Shown piece by piece: positions 35,883 through 45,095 of a stretch of 64,000 bases of DNA. Under the pieces are notes generated by a model. The model was not told the origin of the DNA. It searched no databases and saw only the letters and a program-made list of their open reading frames with translations. Position numbers and translations under genes: made by a program. Where the stretch lies: NCBI GenBank assembly GCA_003695915.1, contig RFGF01000041.1, positions 89,888 to 153,887 of the forward strand, given 5' to 3'. Origin of the DNA: Nitrospirota bacterium (GTDB lineage: Bacteria > Nitrospirota > Nitrospiria > Nitrospirales > UBA8639). Position 1 is the stretch's first letter. Every line of letters starts with the position of its first letter.

Positions 35883-38800
35883 ATGAAGGCGCTCCTCATC
35901 CAACTTGAATTTTTTCAGTGGCACACGGCTCGGCCATGGACTTATCCCATGCATGCTGGTCTTGTACGGGCATTGGAGCAATGGGGGATGGAAGTGGTCG
36001 CAGTACCGGCCATTCCTGAATTGGCGGCTTTTCCCTCGGCGAATTGGTTAACGAAGCTCCGCCGTCTGTACGACAACACTTCGTTCGATCAAGTGTGGCT
36101 TTGGTTGCTGCATTATCCGTACTCGCCAGAATTTCTTGCATGGGTGAAGACAGTAGCTCCGGTGCGGATCGGCTTGTTGGCAGAATCGATGCGATATGAC
36201 GAGCAGACCATTCGACGCTATCCATCACTGGCAGAACGGCCAGGCCTCGTTCTGGCTCAGTGCGAGGCGCTGACGCATGTCTTGGCCTGCGATGAAGCCG
36301 ATGCCGCCGAACTCGGCCAGCGGCTGGGCATTCCCACGATGTGGCTTCCTGGTGTGGTGCCACAGGCGCACATTGTCACTCCGGATAGTCGCCCCAAATA
36401 CACGCACGCTGTGTTTCATGGCGCAGCTTATGGAGACAGGGAATTCCTGTTGCACCACCCAGTGCTAGCAGGAAAACTTCAGTTTGCTCAAGCACCCTCG
36501 TCGGCTTTTCCCAAGTTGTTCGATGACCTGCAACGCTGTATGGCCCATGGGCTGGCGCGCGGGGAATTTGGAACAACCGCTGATCTTACCCAGTATGTCA
36601 AAATGCTTCACCAGCTCCGATACGGAGAGTTCATGCAGTGGATAGCCGAACTGCGCACATGGCCGGTGGTGGTCAATCTCCCGACGTTGGCGAAATTTTA
36701 TGGTGGAAGGGTCTTCGAAGCCATGGCTGCTGGCCGCCCGGTCGTTTCCTGGGCCATTCCAGACCGGCCACTCAATCGCGCTTTGTTCGAAGACGGTCAG
36801 GAGATTGTGCTGTTCGAATCTGGCCGCATCCAAGATCTTGCTGATCGCCTCGAGTGGCTGTTGTCTAACCGGGCTGCAGCACAGGACATAGCCATGAAGG
36901 CCCAAAGCAAACTTCGCGAGCACCATACATTGGAGCGCCGGGTCGAAGAGATACAGCGCTGGATCCGATCGACTGATGGGACGCACACAGCTTCTCCTGA
37001 ACCCTACGACCAGCACGGCAAACCGCATACTCTCGAGATTCCCTCCCGACGAATTCTTCCCCCGGATAGCGGTGCCCCGGCCGAAGCGGGCGCGGAAGTT
37101 GTGGGTTCGGCAGAACCGGAAAGGCAGGCAGCGCCGATGGCCGACGTCACCCGCTCCTCCATACGCACGACGGTCTTTGTGCTCACGGTCGATGATCTGA
37201 CGTTCCCGGCCTGCATGGAAAGTCTCCGCCGGCAGCGGGGTATAACCTTCATTCTCGACGTGATTCGCGGTTACCGGCCGATGAGCGCCGCCCTGCAAGA
37301 AATGTTGCATCGCTGTCGCACCCCTTATGCTGTGCAGGTGGATGAGGACATGATCCTATCCCCCGAGGCGATTCAGACGATGGAGACGGTCATGAGCACA
37401 ATGCCGCAGGACGTCGGCATGGTCTGTTTTCATCTGTTCGATGAGGATCTCGGCCGGGCGATTCAGGGTATCAAGATTTATCGCATAGAGCCTCTCAAAG
37501 ATTTGCAGTTTGGCGATGTGATGGCCTGTGAAATGGACTTTCTCGAACAACTCACGGCCCGCGGACTGCGATGGGCGCTCCATGACAAGATTCTAGGCAA
37601 ACATGGGACCGCCTACACACCGGAGAGCATCTATCGGCGGTACAAGAGCATGTACGAAAAGGACATTCGGGAATGGAACGTCGTGACCACCGACCTGCGG
37701 CGCAAAGCGGAGCGCTATCGAGCAACGGGGGATCCCTTGCAGCTTTTTGCACTGCTGGGAGCGATGGATGGCCTGGTGAGTGCCCCCTTCGCCGAAGATC
37801 GGGAAAAAGATGCCGCGAGATATCTGCTCAAGCAACTCGAGGTCTTGCAGCGCGTGATGAATGCCGCCACCTTGACGATTCCCTACGAGCCCAGCGCGAT
37901 GCCGAAACGAAGGCCGATTCCTCCGCTCCAGCTTTCGGACAACGGTGGAGTATCTTCGCCTTTATCTTATGAAAACAATCGCCGCGATCCGAACGACTCG
38001 GTAGCCGATACTGTGCCGACGCAAGCCCATGCTGCGTCGACGATCGGGAAGCAAGCGAATCATCATCGAAAAAAAATCCTTCTCGTCACGCCGTTTTTCC
38101 CTCCGTCGGTTGGCGGAGTCGAAATCATGGCTGAAAATCTTGGCATACAACTCGCTGAGCATGGCTATGACGTGGAAATCGCGACGACAGCCTTACCGCA
38201 GCAGAGGCAACGAGCTGTGAACGCATTAACGGTTCACGCTCTTTCGATGGGAACTCAGCAGGAACGGATTGATGCCCTCGATCGGCTGCAGTCGTGCATG
38301 GAATCCGGTGAATATCGAGCATGTTTGATGGTTAGCGATCCTCGACATCCCTTTTTCAAAATCTTGGCCGCTGATTGGGTGCTTCCTGACTCAACGTCCC
38401 TGATCATTCTGCCGCAAATCAATCAGTACGACTATGCCGAGTGGAAGCATGACGCCACACTTCAGACAGTTATGCGAGCTGGCATTCAAAAAGCCCGAAG
38501 TATCGTTTCGTTGACGCGCGATGGCCTCATTTCCGAGATCGTCAGGCGTTTCGGGGGAGATCCTCAATTTCTGCCAAATGCCACTTCTGCGTTTTCCGGT
38601 GTCGATGGCCAAGCGTTCCGCCGGCAATGGGGGTTCGAAGCCGACGATTTTGTCATTGTGCATCTGGCCAATCTACTGCCGATCAAAAACCAACTAGGGT
38701 TGCTGGAAGCCCTTGAACCACTGCCGCGTCATTGGCGGGTGATGTTGATCGGCTATCCACCGGTGGAGGACCCGGCTGCACAAGGCTATGCGCAAACGGT

Positions 38801-40226
38801 CATCCAACGATGTAGCGAGTTGCCACAAGTGCGGTATATCCATGGTCTTCCACATGATCAAGTCGGGAAAGCGCTTGCCGCTGCAGATGTCGTGGTGCTT
38901 CCCTCCAAAGCTGAAATTGCTCCGGTGACGATCCTAGAAGCGATGAGTCTCCACCGCCCATGGGTGGCGACACCTTCCTGTGGTGCGTGTTGGGACTATG
39001 CGGGTGGGATAATCGCTGAACTTGAACAGTTTTCACAGGTTCTCGAAGTGCTGGATCAGCATCCGGAACTCCGGGATCGGTTAGGTCAGGCCGGTTACCG
39101 GCATTGGCGGGCCTGCTATCGCTGGGAACGTGTCGTCGAGGAATGGATCAATTTGATCGAATACGGACAGGTGCAGGCGCGGTTCGAGATGCCCGAAGAG
39201 GTTGTCCGTGCCATGAATGATCTTGCACGAGATTTTGGAACCCAGCTACAGCGACAGGGACCTGGCCTGGAGGTCTCCTCAGCCAATGGGGAAGCATTAC
39301 AGAGATCCTCCGACATCGTGACTTCCCAGTCATCGACCATCGCGTGCAGGGACGAGCGGGTCACAACCAGCGGCCGAGTCGATCTCGGATTAAGAGGGGG
39401 TGTCTCACCGTCCATACAAACCACGAACGATCAGGGCGATCATTTCCAAGAAACACAATTTTATATCGAGCTCTTTGTGCGGAACCCCGTCTGGTCGACG
39501 CCCACGCCCAATCAGGATGAGCAAGCTCGCTGGACAGTCATACAACGCTCACTCGATTTGTGGAACACGCTCACGAGGTTCGGCGGTCGGGGTCCCGTCC
39601 GTGTGTTGGATGTGGGATGCGGTCGAGGATGGTTGACGAATCTGATGCAGGTGTACGGGAAATGCGATGGCGTCGAACCGGTCGGGCCGGTCGTGGAGTA
39701 TGCGCGCCGTCTTTTTCCGCAAATCACGTTTTATGCCTGCTATCCGGACCAGTTGATCCGAATGCCGGACTTCGAACCGTACGACTTGGTCGTGAGTTCC
39801 GAGGTTATCGAACATGTTCCAGATGAAAACAAACCGGCGTTTGTCGCCACGCTCAAGCGCTTGCTCAAGCCTAAGGGCTGGCTCATTCTTTCGACGCCGC
39901 GCGGAGAAGTGTTCGAGCAATGGAGCAAGGTGAGTCCGCCTAACCAGCCTGTCGAGGACTGGATCCGGGAGATCGATCTCTTGCGACTCGTCGAAGCTGC
40001 GGGTTTCGAGGCCATGAGATGTGAGCGGATCTATTTCAATCTTGAAACCTGGACCTATCTTGATCCGGCCGGAGAGGAGGTTCATGAGTCGACATCTGTA
40101 ATTCCGTTGTACCAGGTTTGGGCGTTTCGACTTCGGTCATCGGTACCAGCCCGCATCGACAATGACGCTCTCGTCTGTTCTGGCGCGACCTTGCGCTTGT
40201 CATCATGCAATCCCATCGAAAGGTGA
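35883..40226 (+). CDS. Giant four-domain protein: CgeB-like GT, GT-A-like, GT4 and methyltransferase
   Basis: 1447 residues from ATG 35883. Domain 1 (about 1-370) is a CgeB-type glycosyltransferase: 'GGRVFEAMAAGRPVVSW'. Domain 2 (about 427-640) looks like a GT-A fold, with 'QVDEDMIL' resembling the metal-binding DxD. Domain 3 (about 730-1095) is a GT4: 'LLVTPFFPPSVGGVEIMAENLG' region and 'SKAEIAPVTILEAMS'. Domain 4 (about 1235-1400) is a methyltransferase: 'VLDVGCGRGWL', 'SSEVIEHVPDE'. Low-complexity linkers join the parts. It could build and cap a short flagellin glycan on one polypeptide. Domain calls are solid for 1, 3 and 4, weaker for 2. Confidence 0.85.
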   Translation: MKALLIQLEFFQWHTARPWTYPMHAGLVRALEQWGMEVVAVPAIPELAAFPSANWLTKLRRLYDNTSFDQVWLWLLHYPYSPEFLAWVKTVAPVRIGLLAESMRYDEQTIRRYPSLAERPGLVLAQCEALTHVLACDEADAAELGQRLGIPTMWLPGVVPQAHIVTPDSRPKYTHAVFHGAAYGDREFLLHHPVLAGKLQFAQAPSSAFPKLFDDLQRCMAHGLARGEFGTTADLTQYVKMLHQLRYGEFMQWIAELRTWPVVVNLPTLAKFYGGRVFEAMAAGRPVVSWAIPDRPLNRALFEDGQEIVLFESGRIQDLADRLEWLLSNRAAAQDIAMKAQSKLREHHTLERRVEEIQRWIRSTDGTHTASPEPYDQHGKPHTLEIPSRRILPPDSGAPAEAGAEVVGSAEPERQAAPMADVTRSSIRTTVFVLTVDDLTFPACMESLRRQRGITFILDVIRGYRPMSAALQEMLHRCRTPYAVQVDEDMILSPEAIQTMETVMSTMPQDVGMVCFHLFDEDLGRAIQGIKIYRIEPLKDLQFGDVMACEMDFLEQLTARGLRWALHDKILGKHGTAYTPESIYRRYKSMYEKDIREWNVVTTDLRRKAERYRATGDPLQLFALLGAMDGLVSAPFAEDREKDAARYLLKQLEVLQRVMNAATLTIPYEPSAMPKRRPIPPLQLSDNGGVSSPLSYENNRRDPNDSVADTVPTQAHAASTIGKQANHHRKKILLVTPFFPPSVGGVEIMAENLGIQLAEHGYDVEIATTALPQQRQRAVNALTVHALSMGTQQERIDALDRLQSCMESGEYRACLMVSDPRHPFFKILAADWVLPDSTSLIILPQINQYDYAEWKHDATLQTVMRAGIQKARSIVSLTRDGLISEIVRRFGGDPQFLPNATSAFSGVDGQAFRRQWGFEADDFVIVHLANLLPIKNQLGLLEALEPLPRHWRVMLIGYPPVEDPAAQGYAQTVIQRCSELPQVRYIHGLPHDQVGKALAAADVVVLPSKAEIAPVTILEAMSLHRPWVATPSCGACWDYAGGIIAELEQFSQVLEVLDQHPELRDRLGQAGYRHWRACYRWERVVEEWINLIEYGQVQARFEMPEEVVRAMNDLARDFGTQLQRQGPGLEVSSANGEALQRSSDIVTSQSSTIACRDERVTTSGRVDLGLRGGVSPSIQTTNDQGDHFQETQFYIELFVRNPVWSTPTPNQDEQARWTVIQRSLDLWNTLTRFGGRGPVRVLDVGCGRGWLTNLMQVYGKCDGVEPVGPVVEYARRLFPQITFYACYPDQLIRMPDFEPYDLVVSSEVIEHVPDENKPAFVATLKRLLKPKGWLILSTPRGEVFEQWSKVSPPNQPVEDWIREIDLLRLVEAAGFEAMRCERIYFNLETWTYLDPAGEEVHESTSVIPLYQVWAFRLRSSVPARIDNDALVCSGATLRLSSCNPIER

Positions 40227-40230
40227 ACCC

Positions 40231-42705
40231 ATGGAACAATGCTCCTCTGCCTCTATCAATGCCCTGGATACGAACAGGCGTCGCAGGCGGTCACCCGGGG
40301 ATTCGGATCCCATGGTGTCGGTGATCGTGCCGACATGCAACCGTCCGGAGACATTGGCTGCCAGCCTGGAGAGCATCCTCAAGCAAACATTCCAAGATTT
40401 TGAGATTCTCGTCATTAACGACGGTGAATGTGAAGTCGAAGTCATAGTCAATCGCTACAATGACCGTGGCAGGATGACCTATATCAAACATGGACGGAAT
40501 CGCGGGCTCGCTGCGGCCAGAAATTCAGGCCTTCGCTTAGCGAGAGGCAAATATATCGCCTATCTGGACGACGATGACCGCTTTTATCCTCATCATTTGG
40601 AAACGCTCGTGAAGGCCTTGGAGCAAGGCCAAGCTCCTGTGGCGTATACCGATGCCCATCGGGTTCTCTATCACAACAACGGCGATCGCGATGTCGCCAT
40701 TGGGCGGGATGTACCGTATTCGCACGAGTTCGATCCTCGGCTGATGCTGGTGCACAACTACATACCCGTGCTGTGCGTCATGCATGCGAGATCCTGCCTC
40801 GATGAAACGGGTCTGTTCGATGAATCGCTGTCCTCTCATGAAGATTGGGACTTGTGGATTCGCATGAGCCGACGATTTCCCTTTCTTCACATTCCAACCG
40901 TCACCGCGGAATTCGCCTGGAAGACCGACGGCAGTACGATGACCAGCCGCATGCAGTCCGAATATTGCGCCAATGTGAAATTGATTCATCGTCGCTATCG
41001 GCACTGGGTGGACGGAGACCAACAAATCCTCCAGGCTCAAGAGGCGTTTGTGCGCAATCTCGAACGCGATCGCTCGACAAGCGAAGTGATGTGTTCGATC
41101 ATTATGCCGGTTTTAGGCCAGGATCATCTTCTCAGGCAGTGCCTGCACGGCTTGTCTCAGACTCTGGGGACGATCCCGTGCGAAGTGATCGTGGTCGGCA
41201 ATCAATCGACAGATACGATCGCAACCCTGGACGGGCTGAACGGGAATGTGCGGGTGATCCGCGAGGAGGCGCATCTGGGGATCGCGCAGGCCTATAACCA
41301 GGGAGCGAAGAGTGCGCGAGGACGATATCTCGTCTTTCTCCATCCCGATGTCATTCCACAGGCTGGATGGTTAGAGCCGTTGCTCGCCGAATTGGAAACC
41401 CATGAGGAGGTCGGCGTGGTGGGCAACAAACTCCTGAATGCGAATGGTCGGATCCGGCATGCCGGTCTCGTGATCGCGCGCGAAGAATGTGCTCCCTATC
41501 GTCTGTATGCCGATGCGCCGGCTGATGCGGATTATGTCAATCATCGTCGAGAACGTTGGGCGGTCACAGGGGCATGCATGGCTGTGAGAAAGAGCGTTTT
41601 CGATCGCCTGCGAGGCTTCGATGAAGGCTACCGAGACGGCTTTGAAGACGTGGATTTTTGCATACGCGTGTGGGAGTTGGGCTATCGCGTAGTCTATCAA
41701 CCACAGAGTGTGGTGACGCATCTAGAAAATCAGATGGTGGGACGCAAAGATCACGATGCCGAACATCTCGCACGGTTTCGTCAGACCTGGAAAGATCGCC
41801 TCATCGAAGATGAAGACCTTGCGTATTGGGAAGATGGATCGGTCGTGGTACGGGATATCGTGGATGGACAACCACACCGAGAGACTCGGGCGTTTGCTTC
41901 CGATCAGGAGCGCCAATGTTGGGCAGAGGTCGTGGCTGTGCAACGCCATCGCTTGCTCGATCGTTTGCGCACGATGCGAGAACTGTTTTCGGATCCGAGT
42001 AGTTGGCCGACGATCCCTGAAATTCTGAGCTGGGGCGCTGAGCTCTGTTGCAAGGTCGGGTTCACCAAGGAAGCCAGACAATTTTGGGAGCACGCTCTGA
42101 CCATAGAGGAAAAAGCCGAGATGCGCCTACGATTGGCGACTGTCGCCCTTCGACAAGGCGACATGCAGGAAGCTCAGCGCTATCTCGAGTCTGTCATCGA
42201 ACACGATCCCGACAACGGCGACGCACAAGTTGTACAGGGGATCGTCGCTATGCAGCAGCATGCCTATGGCGACGCGCAGGCGAGTTTTCGACGGGCTCGG
42301 GCCTGCGGCGTCACAGACCGACGGGTGGATATGGGGGAAGGTCTGGCGGCGTTGGGCTTGGGAAAGTCCGACGAAGCTTGGGAAGCGTTCACGCGGGTGT
42401 TGCAGCACAACCCAGACGACCATGAAGCCGTGCATGGCCTGCTTCGCGCAGGAACGGCAATGGAAGCGTGGGAACCGTTACGAGAGCGGCTTATGACGTT
42501 TCTCGCGCGCAATCCATCGCGCTGTGACGTGCGTTTTGCCTTGGCAGGCGTGTCGATGCGGGCCGGTCGGTTCGCAGAAGCGCACAGCGAATATCTGAAA
42601 CTCAAAGCCTTACAACCGGATTTCGAAGGGCTCGCTGATTTGGAGGCTGCCCTGGCTCGTGTGCAGACGGAAGCTGCGAGCCCGATGGCATCGGTCGCGA
42701 GATGA
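40231..42705 (+). CDS. Tandem GT2 glycosyltransferase with C-terminal TPR repeats
   Basis: 824 residues from ATG 40231. The first GT2 domain (about 25-260): 'VSVIVPTCNRPETLAASLESIL', 'YLDDDDRFY' (DxD) and 'SHEDWDLWIRM' (ED). The second GT2 domain (about 290-530): 'CSIIMPVLGQDHLLRQCL', 'VFLHPDVIP' and 'GFEDVDFCIRVWELGYRV'. The region from about 600 to the end is TPR-like ('ALGLGKSDEAWEAFTRVLQHNPDD'). The layout is typical of flagellin O-glycan polymerising transferases. The gene begins 4 bases after the giant transferase. Confidence 0.87.
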   Translation: MEQCSSASINALDTNRRRRRSPGDSDPMVSVIVPTCNRPETLAASLESILKQTFQDFEILVINDGECEVEVIVNRYNDRGRMTYIKHGRNRGLAAARNSGLRLARGKYIAYLDDDDRFYPHHLETLVKALEQGQAPVAYTDAHRVLYHNNGDRDVAIGRDVPYSHEFDPRLMLVHNYIPVLCVMHARSCLDETGLFDESLSSHEDWDLWIRMSRRFPFLHIPTVTAEFAWKTDGSTMTSRMQSEYCANVKLIHRRYRHWVDGDQQILQAQEAFVRNLERDRSTSEVMCSIIMPVLGQDHLLRQCLHGLSQTLGTIPCEVIVVGNQSTDTIATLDGLNGNVRVIREEAHLGIAQAYNQGAKSARGRYLVFLHPDVIPQAGWLEPLLAELETHEEVGVVGNKLLNANGRIRHAGLVIAREECAPYRLYADAPADADYVNHRRERWAVTGACMAVRKSVFDRLRGFDEGYRDGFEDVDFCIRVWELGYRVVYQPQSVVTHLENQMVGRKDHDAEHLARFRQTWKDRLIEDEDLAYWEDGSVVVRDIVDGQPHRETRAFASDQERQCWAEVVAVQRHRLLDRLRTMRELFSDPSSWPTIPEILSWGAELCCKVGFTKEARQFWEHALTIEEKAEMRLRLATVALRQGDMQEAQRYLESVIEHDPDNGDAQVVQGIVAMQQHAYGDAQASFRRARACGVTDRRVDMGEGLAALGLGKSDEAWEAFTRVLQHNPDDHEAVHGLLRAGTAMEAWEPLRERLMTFLARNPSRCDVRFALAGVSMRAGRFAEAHSEYLKLKALQPDFEGLADLEAALARVQTEAASPMASVAR

Positions 42706-42708
42706 TGC

Positions 42709-44055
42709 ATGAAGAACACGTTGCCTACTGCTGGGACAAATGTGCCGCGTGTTCTGGTCCTGCAGTTCGCGCGCCTTGGCGATCTCGTTCAAACCCTTCC
42801 CGTCCTGACCGCGCTCAAGGCCTATCATTCCAACGTTGAGATCGACCTTCTCTGCCCGGAACCGCTCGTCCCGCTGGCCATGATGTTCCCTTGTGTTGCG
42901 CAAGTGTTGCCTTGGCCGGCCGAGGCCTGGCATGCGCTCGCTCGTGCACGGGATGGAGAGATATCGAAGGTCCTCGGCCGGGCCGAGAGGCTTTTAACTC
43001 GGTATCCGGATGCGCCTTATTCTGTGGCCTATAATTTGAATAACCATCCGCGAGCCGTGTTGGCGGCGCATCTCCTGAGCGAGCGGGTCTACGGGGTCGG
43101 AAGCCGGGGCCCCTTGGTGGACGATCCCGACCCATGGATGCGGTATCTCCACTATATTGCACGGAAACGCGGACAGAATCCCATTCATCTGATCGATGCT
43201 TGGTGTGGCCTCTGCGGCGTTGCTCCGCCAGGGCATGTTCCTCGAATCCCCGAGGTGCCGGTCGCCCTTCCGCGAGATCTTCGTCAATTTACGACGAGCG
43301 ATGCGCTCCGTGTGGCGCTGATCATCGGAGCCGGGGATGCCAATCGACGCATTCCGCTTGCCGTGTGGAAAGTATGGATCACGACGTTGCTCGCGAGAAA
43401 CGAGCATGCGCGTGTCGTGGTTCTTGGAAGCCGTGGAGAACGCGCACTAGGGGTTTCGTTACTCGATGGCCTTTCTAGCGACTGTCTCGGGCGAGTGTGG
43501 GATGCCTGCGGGCGAATAGGGTTGGCCGAACTCGTGGCTGTGCTCTCACGGTGTCACTGGGTTGTCGGGGCAGATACTGGGCCATTGCATGTCGGGGCTG
43601 CCTGCGGGGCGAGGGCGATGGGGTGGTACGTGTCGCGCGCACGCGTGCACGAAACCGGACCCTATGGTGTCGGGCATTGGATTTGGCAAGCAGAACCCAT
43701 CGAGGCATGTGAACGATCTGACCGATGCGACTCAGTGGAGACGAGACCCGACACCTGGCCGATTGCGGAGAGCGTCGATCTAGTGCTGGGACAGACTTGC
43801 TCCGTTCCGCCTTCCGGATGGAGCCTCTGGGAGAGCCGTCATGACGAGTGGGGGGCATGGTACGAAAATTCCGTCACAGGAGAAACATTCCGAGATCGAC
43901 GCCGCGACATTTGGGCTCACTTGAACGGGGTTTCGGAGGTTGACTGGCGATCGATGCATCAGCTGATTGGCGATCGAGATCCTGCCGCGGCAAGGAATAT
44001 GCACAGAGATGAACATTCTCATTCTCGGATTTCCTATTCTCAAGTTGGCGTTTGA
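42709..44055 (+). CDS. Glycosyltransferase family 9 (heptosyltransferase family), copy 1
   Basis: 448 residues: 'VLVLQFARLGDLVQTLPVLTALK' at the N-terminus and 'VVGADTGPLHVGAACGARAMGWYV' in the C-terminal half are the two halves of the GT9 fold. GT9 enzymes transfer heptose from ADP- or GDP-heptose, which fits the heptose-activation genes upstream. The C-terminal 100 residues extend past normal GT9 length with Trp-rich sequence. Its last 47 bases overlap the next gene, which starts in another frame. Confidence 0.85.
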   Translation: MKNTLPTAGTNVPRVLVLQFARLGDLVQTLPVLTALKAYHSNVEIDLLCPEPLVPLAMMFPCVAQVLPWPAEAWHALARARDGEISKVLGRAERLLTRYPDAPYSVAYNLNNHPRAVLAAHLLSERVYGVGSRGPLVDDPDPWMRYLHYIARKRGQNPIHLIDAWCGLCGVAPPGHVPRIPEVPVALPRDLRQFTTSDALRVALIIGAGDANRRIPLAVWKVWITTLLARNEHARVVVLGSRGERALGVSLLDGLSSDCLGRVWDACGRIGLAELVAVLSRCHWVVGADTGPLHVGAACGARAMGWYVSRARVHETGPYGVGHWIWQAEPIEACERSDRCDSVETRPDTWPIAESVDLVLGQTCSVPPSGWSLWESRHDEWGAWYENSVTGETFRDRRRDIWAHLNGVSEVDWRSMHQLIGDRDPAAARNMHRDEHSHSRISYSQVGV

Positions 44056-45067
44056 GCAGCTTGGGCATAGCGTGAAAACGTGCACCACGGATGGGGCTGG
44101 GGATCTCTGGGTTCCCGAATTTCCGACCACGATGGACCAGCTCATGAAAACGCTGCCGCTGCAGTGGAGCCCGGATGCCATTGTCCTGATGGATGAAAGC
44201 ACTGCACCCATGTACCTAGGACTCGAACGGCTCGAGATGCCCGTCCTGTGGTACACCATCGATTCCCATCTCCATCTCCACTGGCATCGTGCTTACAGCG
44301 CCGTCTTCGACATCGTCTTTGTGGCGCAACGTGATGCGGTACCCCACTATGTCTGCGATCCGTCCCGCCAAGAGGCACGATGGTTGCCCCTATTTTGTTG
44401 TCCGGAGCGCGATCGGCCGCTGGCCTTGCCGAAAACGCATGATGTGAGTTTTGTGGGGACGATCGATGATCGGTGGAAGCCGGAACGCAGCCGATGGCTC
44501 CGGACGCTCAGCCGGAGGATTCCGTTGGTGATTGCCAGCGGCGAATACGTGACGGTGTTCAACCGCTCGAAAATCGTCTTGAACGAATGTGCGGCCAACG
44601 ATATCAATTTTCGGGTGTTCGAAGCCTTGGCCTGTGGAAGTTTTTTGCTGACCGAGCGCGTCGGCAACGGATTCGACGACCTGTTTCGCGATCGCGAACA
44701 CCTCGTGCTGTATGAAAAAGGCGAGGTGGATCGTCTTGTCGAGTTGGTGGACTATTATCTCCATCATGAATCCGAGCGCATACGCATTGCGCAACAGGGG
44801 CGAGAAGCGGTCCTCGCGGCCCATACGGCTTTGCATCGAGCTCAATCGATCGTGACGGCACTTCGATCTGCCGATCTCGATGCCATGGTTCGCGCACGAA
44901 CAGAAAGTGCAGACCGTATCGCCGTGGCATTGGATGCTGTCTACGGCTTTATGGCGCAGATGTATGCATGGGCCGCCCGGCGGTATGAAGAAGGGTCGGT
45001 TCAACAAGCTTTTTGTGCTCGTGCGCGAGCGGTGTTCGAACATGAACGGACTGCCCTGCATGTATGA
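44009..45067 (+). CDS. CgeB-type glycosyltransferase
   Basis: 352 residues from ATG 44009, inside the end of the GT9 gene. 'VLWYTIDSHLH', 'VSFVGTIDDRWKPER' and 'INFRVFEALACGSFLLTERVG' are the CgeB/DUF3880 pattern seen in spore-coat and flagellar glycosylation clusters. After about residue 290 comes a helical tail. No transmembrane segment is visible; it should be cytoplasmic, where flagellin is glycosylated before export. Confidence 0.82.
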   Translation: MNILILGFPILKLAFEQLGHSVKTCTTDGAGDLWVPEFPTTMDQLMKTLPLQWSPDAIVLMDESTAPMYLGLERLEMPVLWYTIDSHLHLHWHRAYSAVFDIVFVAQRDAVPHYVCDPSRQEARWLPLFCCPERDRPLALPKTHDVSFVGTIDDRWKPERSRWLRTLSRRIPLVIASGEYVTVFNRSKIVLNECAANDINFRVFEALACGSFLLTERVGNGFDDLFRDREHLVLYEKGEVDRLVELVDYYLHHESERIRIAQQGREAVLAAHTALHRAQSIVTALRSADLDAMVRARTESADRIAVALDAVYGFMAQMYAWAARRYEEGSVQQAFCARARAVFEHERTALHV

Positions 45068-45095
45068 TGGCTGACAACGATCCAAGAAGCGTGGC

